From Heligmosomoides polygyrus polygyrus (lineage: Eukaryota; Nematoda; Chromadorea; Rhabditida; Heligmosomidae), in NCBI GenBank assembly GCA_947396885.1, contig OX377205.1, positions 62,654,969 to 62,718,968 on the forward strand: DNA of 64,000 nucleotides, in the 5' to 3' direction. Of the stretch, positions 1 to 11,300 are shown piece after piece; the first letter of the stretch is position 1; the number at the start of each line of letters is the position of its first letter. The position numbers and the translations under genes were made by a program. The notes under the pieces were generated by a model that did not search any database, was not told the origin of the DNA, and worked only from the letters and a program-made list of their open reading frames with translations.

Positions 1-1930
1 TTTGTATGCAAGAAGCAAGTGAGCTGCTGAATTCGTAGATAGAGCTCTAAATATATTATGAGTTATTCTTTCAGCTTTTTTTGCAATCATTTCACAATGT
101 TCTGAAAAAGTAAGTTTTTTATCCAAGATAAAGCCGAGATCTCGCAGACTTTCTTCACTAAGTAGTTTGCTACTGCCAAGGTTATAAATGCGCCTAGCCG
201 AATTTGAATTGCCGAGATGAAAAACTCTAGTCTTTGGTGCTGAGATAGGTAATTTCCACCTGTCCGACCAATCGGCAACTTCTGAAACTGCACATTGAAG
301 GGCAAAATGGTCCTCTGCACACGTAATATTCCTGTATATTTTTATATCGTCAGCAAACATTTTGCACTTAACGCCATGTCGTTCAATCAAGTCAGGTAAA
401 TCAGATGTGTAAATGATGAAGAGAATAGGTGACAGTACACCTCCCTGTGGAACACCACTCGTAATTGTGTAAGACGGAGAAAATTTTCCATTAACCTTCA
501 CTTGGAAGGATCTATTTGTGATAAAATTCTTCACCCACTTAACAATTCTATGATGAATACCAACAATTTGCAGTTTGAGAATAAGTTCTTTGAAGGGAAC
601 CTTATCGAAAGCCTTGCTGAAGTCAAAAAAGACTACGTCAACGTCATTGTTTTCATCCAATGCCTTGGTCCAATCATTCAAAGTAGATAGCATCAAGGTC
701 TCAGTTGATCTTCCAACACTGAAGCCATATTGACTTTTTGGTATTACCTCATGTGCTTCAATATGTTTCACAAGAGCCACTTTCAAAATTTTCTCGAAAA
801 TTCTTGAAAAGATTGATGTAATACTAATAGGACGATAGTTTGATACTTTATCATGTGGCGATTTTTTGGGGATAGGTGTAACGAATGCATGCTTCCACCG
901 ATTTGGTATTGCACTATGCATATAACTAAAATTGAAGATATGTTCAAGAGGAGCAACTAAAGCTACAGCAACCTTCTTAATGAAGTAAGCAGGTATATCG
1001 TCAGGAGTAGTAGTGTACGATAACGGTAGGTCATTTAGATGCTTGAAAATATCTTCTTTGTAAAACCAAACTAAGCTATCAGATGTGGCACTTTGAGTGG
1101 AAAAGTCTTACTCTACCCATGTTTTATTATCTGAATCAACGGCGTACGACTTTTTGAAATATAGGGCTAGCATAGAAGCTTTTTCAAAATCAGTGACAGC
1201 TGAGTTCCCTTCGTCATCTACTAACGTCGGGATCTTAGTTGACTTCCTCAGCCTAGAATTCAGCAATTTATATAGCGAGCATTTTTTTGGATTGTCCAAG
1301 AGTTTCCGTTCAACGTAACTGTTGTATTTTCTGAGAAGACGGTCAAATTTAGTTTTAATAAACTTGAAACGTTCGCAGGTCTGAAGACATGGATTGCTTT
1401 GAGAGTCCAGCCAGGCTTTTTCTTTGAGCTCAAAAAGCTTAGACAGATGCGGTGGAACGTTGCCTCCATTCAGGGGTTGTCTTTCAAGGGGGACATACTC
1501 CTGAATGGATGCATGCAAAACTGATAGGAAAAACTCATACTTGTCGTTGACATCAGGTAGAGCTTCCAAAATATATCTCCAATCAAAGGAGCATAAAAAT
1601 CGGCAAATGTCTTCATATGGCGCTTTGTGAAAGGACCTCCGGAGGCGAAAGTACAGGGGATCCATGAAGGCTTTCACATTGTAAGAGAGGCTATAGTGAT
1701 CACTTGACCCAGTTGGTGCCATCACAAGTAAATCTCGTATTAGTTTCGTGTCGTTGCATAGAACGAGATCAAGTATATGATTACCACGAGTTGGTTTAAG
1801 AACTTTTTGAACAAGCTTGCTAGAGTTGCAAAAATTTAGGAACACTTGCGATGCATAAGAAGAGGCGATATTTGATACCCTAATGCGTGGACTGAATTGT
1901 GGAAACGACTTTGGGCTTTGCTTCTACCTA
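1..1930 (-). mobile_element. CR1-clade non-LTR retrotransposon, truncated by window edge
   Basis: Minus-strand endonuclease C-terminus plus reverse transcriptase of a Jockey/CR1-type LINE. The end of the endonuclease reads GNHILDLVLCNDTKL and GSSDHYSL at about 1845-1690. A linker follows, then RT motifs: IPKKSPHDKVSNYRPISITS near 870-820, DVVFFDFSKAFDKVPF near 645-595, SGVPQGGVLSPILF near 465-425, and the catalytic FADDIKIY at about 336-358. One in-frame TAA (near 1108) interrupts the frame between the linker and RT; the RT frame then stays open to base 1. The endonuclease N-terminus and ORF1 are absent, and homology fades above about 1930. The 3' end lies outside the window. Confidence 0.85.
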
Positions 1931-3470
1931 TTACTCTGAACGATCACCTATTCTACTTTTCTCCCATTTTAATATCCCAGACTACGTTTCTCAGACTCAA
2001 AACGTCTTCTATCAACACTTTAGCATGGAGTTTCAGACAATTCCTTTTTAACATAGCAACCAAAGTTCAACTTATTTCTGCCCCAGCATTTCCAAAATTC
2101 ACTGCATAAAGCTCTAGGAGCCGAAAATCAGGCTTTTCGGCTTTCGCACTCTGACGAAATAGGTTTAAATTCTTTATCTTTGTCAAGACGTCTTGCGCAA
2201 CACAATCCTACGCAACGTCTTGAAAAATTGTCCAACCGTCTAGTAAATTACATAGGTGAGGGCTAGAAGATTCAAAGTAATAAAACGGCGGAAACTTTCG
2301 ATCCGTCCCAATGCGCGCTATTGTAATTACGCTGCAAACATAACCTTTTTTTAAACATGTGAGAACCTCCTCATTTTGCATAGATGAACTTCGGTCCTTA
2401 TTAATAGCGCAAAAGCCATATTCGTTTTTATAAGAACTAAATAAGACCGAATTAACTCCGAATATTCTCTCAACTGACGGTGCTCAGATATCCACCACAT
2501 TCAGGAGCAACGCAACAAGTCACCATGCGACCCTCGCAAGCGATCAGTCACACTGTTTTAAGTCACGATGCGGCTAGCTGGAACCAATCATAGGTTCAAG
2601 GACCCTACTCCCGCAATCACATTCTCTGAAAGCAGATGTCCTTTGCCTTGCTAGCTCACGTGGATCACCAAAGAGCCGTCTTTATACTGGTTCCATCAGG
2701 AGGCAAGTACGAAAGAAATCGGGGTGATTCGCATCAGCGCTGTTCTATTCCACAATCCAGGTCAGAAAGTACCTTGAGAAGCACAATTTCATGTTATCTG
2801 TGACAGAATTTCATGATGTCTATGACATTTCGAAAAAGCGGAATTTGCCAGGTCATCTAACCTGGCAAATTTCAGTTCCAGAGTTATTGCTTCTGTCACT
2901 TATCAACACGAGCAGTTGGATTGAATACAGCGTTTCCTTCGCCCAATTGTTGACCCAAAAGATCGATGAGAATTGAGAAATAAAACGGAATAAGAAGGAC
3001 TGGTTAATAGGAATTTCGCTTGGAAAGCTGATTTTTCGAGCTGATCTTGCGACAGCGAACGTCGTGCAGGAACAGACGAACGATGAAGAGAACAAGAATG
3101 AAAAGATTCCGAACAGAACAGGAACAGGGTTCTCCTGTGATAACTTTAATGGCGTAGTTTCTCTGATTACTTGTGGAACAATTCGACTTCCTGTCGTTTC
3201 TCTTACGAGGGCCCCGACTGGAGTATTACTCTCCTTTGGAGATTGCGTCGTTGACGAGATTATTGTCATTATACGATACATGAGCTTGTAAGGAGAGTAT
3301 CTCGCCACTTACCTTGACATTCTGCCAAATTTTTGGAAAGTGTTTTGGAACCATTCCCAGCAACGTTTATATGGACTGACCTATGACCTACATTTACCAC
3401 TATTGTCGTCATATTCCGTGACGACAACGGCGGAGGAAATCGTTCTCGACTGCAATCAAGACTGACTGCT
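1931..3470. other. Unassigned interval
   Basis: No recognisable gene. A perfect 12-bp hairpin lies at 2842-2871. A 151-residue minus-strand frame (3308-2853) contains a hydrophobic run (VPVLFGIFSFLFSSSFVCSC) that could be a membrane segment. It has no recognised homology and no convincing splice context, so it was left uncalled. Confidence 0.4.
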
Positions 3471-3479
3471 TCTGCTTCA

Positions 3480-4120
3480 CGAGTTCAAAATGCAAAGACT
3501 GCAAGAGTCGCGGTGGATAACATATGTGGAACGATGGGTCCCACTATAGCTACGACACAGCGAAACTGTGGTTCCGGAGGTTTAAGAACGGTGACTTTTG
3601 TTTGGAGGACCAACTACGGTCTGGATGGCCAGTTGCACTGAATGAGGAGCGCATTCTGGAGCTGGTACAGGAGGATTCACGGCTTTGCATCTGTGAACTG
3701 GCAGAGGAACTCGAGTGCAGTCACGCCACCACAGCTCAACACCTGCGTGGCTTTGGGAAGGCATGTAGATATGGTGCATGAAAACGGCATGAACTTATCG
3801 GTCACCAGCTACAGGTGGGCCAGGATGGGCGCATGAACCTATTGACTTCACAGAATTTTTCTTGGCTCGAGAAACTGGTCGCTGACAACGAAGAGTGGGC
3901 GATCCACCCACCGTGCTTACCGGACCAAGCTCCAACGGGCTACGATCTGTTTCTTTAGTTGTCGAACTATTCGCAGGAAAAACAATTTGACGATGGGACG
4001 CAACTTGAAAAGTGCCTCGCTCAGTTTTTTTTTCGTCAAAACCCTTCTGTCATTCTATAGAAGCGGGATCTACAAATTAGCTGCCATGTTGTGGATAATA
4101 ATGGCAATAATGCCTGTTAG
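3480..4120 (+). pseudogene. Mariner transposase remnant with internal deletion
   Basis: Plus-strand relic of a mariner (Tc1/mariner superfamily) transposase. At 3555-3760 it reads TAKLWFRRFKNGDFCLEDQL, then a helix-turn-helix segment ICELAEELECSHATTAQHLR. At about 3860-4060 the frame resumes as WLEKLVADNEEWAIHPPCLP joined to DQAPTGYDLFL, QEKQFDDG and QFFFVKTLLSFYRSGI. The text jumps from before the first catalytic Asp block directly to the HPP-S/P-D-xAP-x-DY block, so the central catalytic region is deleted. Stops and frame changes are present. No terminal repeats could be paired. It cannot encode active transposase. Confidence 0.78.
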
Positions 4121-6480
4121 TTATTGTGTGTATGGAATGAGAGAAATGAATTTGAAAAAAATGCACAAGTGGCGGGTTACTTTCCTTGCAACCTGATAAC
4201 ATATATAACGACACAAACTTTTCCCTCGGGAGCCGCTCGGAGCTGTTTCCACCAAAGGGTGTGAGTAAGGGATCAGTGTAAAATCGATTACCGTACACAT
4301 CAACGCGGTCATAGACCTGGAAACTCTACCCGACCAAGGGTTTTCAAGGCTTTGCCTCTTCCACGAACTGGGAACAAAGTGCACAAACTCAGACACGCGA
4401 AAACAAGGACAAATCGAAGCGGTCGTGACGATAATCGTGTGAATGCGTCGACGATGACTTCGAGGGCACTAGTACATCAATCTGATTAGGTCGCCAACCG
4501 CCTCGTTTGCGGCGCGGTTTTTCGGCGACCCTGCGGAGCCGGCTAAACCACCTTCACGCCTGGATCTACTTCCCGTCGCTGAGGCGTTGCGGCCGCCCTG
4601 TTAGGGGTAGCGGCAAGACATCTGGAGGCAGCCTCGCGTGTAGACGCAGAGATCTTCCTACCTAGACTCTTCACATTCAACTGCCGGTGCTCCGTGTGGA
4701 AGATGAGTACGATGTAGGTAGGAAGCTCAGTCGGCAGAGCGGAACTCAGAAGTAGGTAATAGAAATAGGTATATAGTGGTGACGCGGAAAAATCTCCCGG
4801 AAATACTCTTCGCGGAAATACTCTTCTGAGAGCATAACTGTGTTGCAGTTAAAAGTGGACGGAATGTCTCAGCAAAGGAGGCAGTCCGCAGTGCACGCAC
4901 ATTATAAATTAGCTGGGGATGCCTTTCGGGCCTGTATCGTTGCGGAATATAAATCAGCCGAGAGACTGTTTCTACCAACAGCAGCGGACACGGATGACTG
5001 TTAAGCTATTAATGCGTCTGAATCATAGGCAGGAACCTGCTTCGTTATAGCAATGACACCTGCTTCTGTATGGTGGATCAAATGTAACCATATGGAGTCA
5101 CGACAGAGACGTGAACAGGGGCTCACTGCTGCTGCTGTCCCGCGACATCTCGTGTCTTATGTTCGTGTGGAGTTCACTGCGAATGTGAATGCATTACGCC
5201 TGAACGGTCTGCATCTTGTCCTTCGGTAAGGTCATAACCTTGAACTCAGTGCTCTGGAGGAGCATGAAAGGCGTTTTGAGGATGCTATAAGGGTATCTCT
5301 GATAGGTTTCCAGCTAGTCAACATGCCCCAGCAAGTCTGCCCTTGTTGTCCTATTGCTGAAAACAAAAGCACTGAAGCACAGGAACAGCACCACTTTCCA
5401 AACAGGCTCACGTCCGCACCACCTTTGCTTCAGAAGATTTGATGATTCACGTAGGAAGACCGAATTCTCCGAGATGAGAAGGCACTAGGCTCAGACCACA
5501 GCCTACAGCTCCGAGGGAAGGATATCTGTTTCTTGCAAGGATCTCTGGTATTACGAATAGAACATTAGCCCTTGATGTGAAGTGGTTTGTTATCAGCATT
5601 AACTGCGTTCGTCGCTACCGTGCCACGTCAGACTTACGACGAAGATGTAAAATCTCAATTAGGAGTGCGACCTATGATATACCAGGATATCGAGACTTTC
5701 TGCAAGAGCATCTTCTCTGCTTTCATCGGCCAGAGCAAGCCGAAAAAGTGAGCTAAGGAACTACGTCCTGGGTGTGGTCGGGCATCTCATAATCTACAAC
5801 CGCACTCGTTACAGTAGAATGAGACAATTTGAGCAAAATTTATCGGAATGCAGACTGGAATTCCTGAGGGCAATGCTCCCAATTTTTGAGAGCACCGATT
5901 TTCGTGTTTTAAATCTTTGCGCGCTATCCGACTAAGGTGGGTGCATCCTTATGATGATGAATTTTTCTTTTTTTTTCTTCATATTAGAGCTCACTATACT
6001 AGCACAATCCTAGTGTGGGAGTGGGCCTCCACTAGGAAAGCGAAGTATTCTATCCTACAGGAAGCAATACTGAAAATATCCTACACCCGCCACAGCCGGG
6101 TAGCGGCAATCTTTGTGTTAAACGTCATGCACCGAAAAATTGGAGTGGAGATTTGTGATGTTATCGCAACACACTTGGCCGTCGAATAACGAGATTTATT
6201 TTCGCTGCTAGACTTCGGACTACTGTACTGCTGTTTTAACTACGCTTTCGGAAACACTCATCAATGGAGATACCATTACGGAAGTGATTTCTCTCCTCTT
6301 GTCTTGGTCACTAAAAATAAGGACAACCAACCGCATTAAAAAAGGGAGACACCCTCGCGAATCGTGTTTCAATTTAACCGCCCCTCATGACCCCTCCCTT
6401 CGGACTGAAGATGTGTGGGAGAATCACAATTCTAAACAGATTACAACAAGGTATTCACATTGGCTTACGGAAGAAAATAA
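4121..6480. other. Unassigned interval
   Basis: I found no gene with family similarity and no confident repeat in this 2.4-kb stretch. Scattered short frames lack splice or domain support. A T-rich run occurs near 5955-5980. Confidence 0.4.
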
Positions 6481-6489
6481 TGTGACGGA

Positions 6490-7430
6490 AAGAAGATTAG
6501 CATCGCCCTCTTCTCATTGAAGAAATCATCACGACCAACAGACGCGACCAGCTGCCATACCTGTAGAAGACCTCAATCCTGGATAAATCTGTATACACAG
6601 AAGAGGATAACCCCCAATAGCCACGGGGGAATGCTTTCAAATGGAAGCTTTCAAATGATACTTTCAAATGTGTCAGTGAAGATAGGGACCTGGGTTTCAA
6701 GTTCGATGACAAGTTCTGCTTCTAGAGCCATCATAATTCTCTAATTGCTAGTGCATTCAGTCGTAATCTCTCTAATCTGTTTAAAGCTCTACGTGCGCGT
6801 AATTCAAGGGCACTCCTGAAAGCTTACAAATTCTAAGTAAGGCCTATATTCGAAACTGCTACAACAGTCATCTCTCCTTATAGGAAGAAAGACATCGATC
6901 TTCTGGAAAGTGCTCAGTTTCACCCGTGAGCTGGCTATGCAGTGATCCGAGCTGAGCTGTGAGTTCATTCCAAACGGAGATACAAGACGTCGGTTGTATG
7001 CCCTACGAAGTTTGCACTTCAGAAGAAAGCGAAATGATTTCGACATGGCGTTCAAGGTTCTCCCTGGTAGAGTTTCCGTCAACTCCCGCAATTTTTTCAC
7101 AGTTACTGCTTCCTACCCGAGGGGATAAGAAGAACGTCCAGCTTCCGTCTTGAGTGAAACAGGTCAGGATACAATTCTGTCCTGATAGGGCTGCTGTACC
7201 TTTAAATAGGGCGTCCAAAGAGAACTTTCTGCACCTGTCCCTTGGTTCTTTTGATGCTAAAGCCAGTAAAGCTGTGGCAGAGCTCTTTCCTGATTTCTTT
7301 TCGACTTCCTGTTGGTTTCTGTTCCACGTGGCCTTGTAATGACCTGTTTCTCGAGTTCTCTTATGTTATGTTGTTTTATACGTAGACTCGGAGCTACGTC
7401 CAGAATAAAGTAAAGCAAAGTAATGACAAC
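6490..7430 (+). pseudogene. CR1-type reverse transcriptase 3' fragment
   Basis: Degenerate plus-strand C-terminus of a CR1-like ORF2. Across several frames one reads DTFKCVSEDRDLGFKFDDKF (about 6650-6712), the conserved 'V....DLGF..D' block after the RT palm. It continues RPIFETATTVISPYRKKDID (about 6840-6900), equivalent to the 'RP.LEY...V..P....DI..LE..Q' thumb region. Stops and frameshifts are frequent. A possible 3' end lies near 7390-7425, where aataaag occurs. Confidence 0.7.
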
Positions 7431-8379
7431 ACCATCTCCCCTGACGTCTGAAGACTAGTGATAACCACTCTGTGGTCCAAAAGTGGAGGAAAACGTCTCC
7501 CTCGGATCCACCGCAATTTGTAAAAGCAACGACGATCTCTTCTGATACGCTTTATGTGCAGAGGCAGCGTCAAAGATGTTTATGCTTTCTCTCCATAATA
7601 GCAATTATAGCAGTAATAATTATACTTACAGTTGTAGAATGTATTACACGCGCAACATACATTATAATCGACGATATCTGGTGAAGATCAACAGCGACTG
7701 ACTGACTGACAATTTGACAAGGCTTCGATGCAGTGGTGTGACGACGGCACTGCGGCCTCAGCGACTCCGGTTTAGCAGTGCTAGCGTTAAGCGACAGAGT
7801 CCCAGGAGCTGACAATCACAGAGCACCAAACAGACAGAGGGGTTAGCGCGAATTGGCTGGGACGTTGAGCGCTAGAGCTAGGACAAGACGTCCGTGGAGG
7901 CGAGCCGGCGAACGAAACAACTCTTTGATAACAATCAACAACAAACGGATGAACAGAGTTAGCTATTAACCAAATTATTCCATATACTTATTACAAGCTT
8001 TGGCATCACTGATTTACAATCATTCAATAAGTCAATAACAGAGCGCAGCACTTTAACAAGCAACTTCGAGGGTAAAGCGAAAAACTTGAGGTAAGCGCCG
8101 GCGATGGTACGACAACACGTAGCAGACGCGCCTAGGACTACTAATAGATATAAATATATAACAAGGCATTTAGTGTAGCAGTACCGGAAGACTAGAACCT
8201 GGTAGAAGGCAGGACACAGCGGGTGAGAAGACGGAGGGGAGGAAATCATAGGCCGCGTGGCCCCAGAATCGTCATCGCAGGGTGAGTGAGGGTGTGCAGG
8301 GTCGTAACGAAGAGGAAAAGCACGTGCTACCCGCATACGCACACGTAAATGAGACGGCAACGGCTCCCGGAGGAGGCGC
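7431..8379. other. Region downstream of the ZO-1 stop, candidate 3' UTR
   Basis: Minus-strand transcription of the ZO-1-like gene would read into this interval after the stop at 8380. I see no canonical AATAAA on the minus strand close to the stop, so the polyadenylation site is unplaced. The 133-residue minus-strand frame 8360-7959 starts just after the stop and is probably untranslated sequence. Confidence 0.3.
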
Positions 8380-11300
8380 TCAGAAGTGCGTGATGTGCAC
8401 GACGAGGAACTGCTTGTCCGACGAGCCCCCGTTCGTCCTCTGCGGTTGCACGTCCATGTGCTGCCACTCGCCGCCCTCGCCGGCTTTCAGCGAGAACGAC
8501 CACTGGCCGTCAGCATCCACTGGGCCGCAGTGGGGTAGCCGCAGCTCGCACGGTGTCAGGAAGGTGAGTCCTGAAGGAGAAGGCTTAGTCACTTTTGTAC
8601 TAGACCTCCACACAAATTTTGAGACTGGCTCGAGAGATACCAAATCTCACCATAAGCATAGAATAAAACCGCTACGAAATCAAGCCTAAAACAACTCTGC
8701 CGGCCTTAATTGGGCAAGATGGTTCCAAATTTTGTACCGACCAGTGGAATCAGACGCAATAATCAGTTTTTTCGCCACTTCTTTTCCCCGACCAAACCTC
8801 TCCACAGGTGCACCCCCTAGCGGCTCTCCATTCATACAATATGCATTTTGCGACATGTAATTTCATTCATATGGTGTATCTTTATGCTGTTACAGGATGT
8901 TTTGTTACGATCAAAACTCTTGCGCCAGGCGGGACTCGAACCCGCATCTTCTGCTTTCCGAGCAGCGATGTTCGCCTTACACCACTGGCGCTGTTTGACC
9001 GCACGTAACATCCGCGATATCCTCGAGGTCCGTCAGCACCCACCCGATACGGGGATGGGCCGGCCGCTGATATCAGCATGGAACCGGTTAAGCTGAGGAC
9101 CTTACTAGTAACAATGCTTGAACACATTACTTTAAGCCTGGAGCGGCTGATATAGAGGGTGGTGTAAGGCGAACATCGCTGCCCGGAAAGCAGAAGATGC
9201 GGGTTCGAGTCCCGCCTGGCGCAAGAGTTTTGATCGTAACAAAACATCCTGTAACAGCATATAGCCTCTATATCAGCCGCTCCAGGCTTAAAGTAATGTG
9301 TTCAAGCATGGTGTATCTTTAATTCTTAAGCGTACAACCCTATCTACATCTGAACAGCATGACGAAATTCCTCAGATAGTATAGAGATGATGTCACTGCT
9401 CCCTTTCCAAACCCCTTGTCTATCTGTTTAACCGTTCCCTACGTCTTGGAGAGGTTCCACTCATGTGGAAGGAAGCTATAGTAACAGCAATTCCAAATGT
9501 CCAAGCACCCCAATCTTCTTCTTCTTCTTCTTCTTCTTCTTCTTCTTCTTCTTCTTCTTCTTCTTCTTCAGCGTTTGTCCCGCTTCGAGGCGGAGTCCGC
9601 TATTCTGGCGTGGTGACGCCACTTTACGCGATCAAATGCTTGATCGGGATGGATACCAGCAACCTTTAGGTCCACATGCAACGTATCAAGCCATCGCTGC
9701 TTCGGCCGCCCTTTAGGCCGTTTTCCGGGCACATCTATGTTAAGGCCAATCTTCCTAACAGTGTCACCACTAGCTCGAAGAACGTGGCCATACCACCGAA
9801 GGCGAGCTTCACGTAACTTGTTAGCAATTGGAGCGACACCAAACCTCTGGCGTATTTCATCGTTGCGAATACGGTCCAGACGCGTAACACCAGCCGTCCA
9901 TCGCAGCATTTTCGTTTCCATGACGCTGAGGCGAGTTTCAAGCTCCTTGGTTGCAGGCCAGCACTCAGCTCCATACATCGCTACTGGTCGGACGATGGTT
10001 CTATAGATCTTCGATTTAAGGCGTTCCGGTATCTTCCTGTTGCATAAAACGCCTGTCATCGAGCGCCATTTGGACCACGCTGCGCTCACGCGCGAGTTCA
10101 CCTCGAACGTCAGACTACCATCAGACGCAATTGCAGATCCAAGGTACTTGAAGTTTGTCGTTCGTACTAGCGCAGTGCCATTGATCTCAATGGACCCGGC
10201 TTCGTTTACGTCTGTCCTCAAGTACTCAGATTTTTTGACGTTTAGCTTGAGCCCGAACATCGCCAAGCGGTCGTACCAAGCGTGCGCTTGTCGCTCGAGT
10301 TCGCTCTTCTCTTCGCTTGCAAGCATTACGTCATCTGCATACAGCAGCGTCCAGGGGGCAGGCTTCTGAAGGTCTCTCGAAATGGCATCCATCACGACAA
10401 TGAATAGGAGCGGGGAAAGCGCAGAGCCCTGGTGAACACCAACGGAGATAGGAAACTCCGCCGATGTGCCGGCTGGCGCTCGCACACTACTCTTTGGACC
10501 AGAGTAAAGTATGCGCACCCACTCAATAAGCCCTTCGGGAACACCGTGTTGTCGTAAGGCGTACCATATAACCTCACGCGGAACACGATCAAATACTTTC
10601 TCTAAGTCGACAAAAGCTATGTGCAGCGGTTTCTGCTTTTCGCGATGTCTCTCTACCAGAAGACGAGCAGCATGTATGGCATCGATGGTGCCACTGCCCG
10701 CTACGAAGCCACATTGATTGGTGGAAAGTTGGACGATATCGCGAATACGTCCGTCTACAATTCGCTCGAAGATTTTCATGCTGTGCGAGAGCAAGCGAAT
10801 TGGACGGTAATTCGTGCAGTCCGTAGGACTGCCCTTCTTCTTCCATATCGGGATCGTCGTGCTTTCCTGCCAACTACCAGGTACCTTCTTTTCCGTAACA
10901 ACCTGGTTGAAAAACTTCGTTAGCCACTCAGCAGGACTCCAGCACCTCAACTTCCATAGGTCGGCCGCTATATCATCGGGGCCCGTTGCTTTGCCTGGCT
11001 TCATCTTCTTCAAAGCCGCTTCCGTCTCCTCCACAGTGATTTTCTGCACAGGACCGTGCGTAGGAGGGACGCAAGGGATGGGTGGATGGGCAAACTCTTC
11101 TGTCGAAATTCTCTCGAAGTAGTCATGCCATCGTTTCATAGCCCTCTTGCGGTTCGTCAGTAGATGGCCATTCTCATCGCTGATGCCCAAGAATTTCTCG
11201 ATGTCCTCGGCCTGACGATGGCGTGCCTTGGCAAGTCGATAAAGATGTCGTTCACCATCGCGCGTCTCGAGTTTATCGCTGAGATCATCATAATGGACGG

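Noticed and set aside
7959..8360. 133-codon minus-strand ORF after the ZO-1 stop
   Set aside because: No homology or splice support; most likely 3' untranslated or intergenic DNA.
8922..8991. Functional tRNA gene on the minus strand
   Set aside because: Acceptor and T stems are perfect, but the anticodon loop lacks U33, the anticodon stem is weak and related tailed copies occur elsewhere, so it is treated as a tRNA-derived repeat.
9463..9716. ORFs with poly-Ser or poly-Phe runs
   Set aside because: They are translations of the (TTC)n tail of the RTE element.
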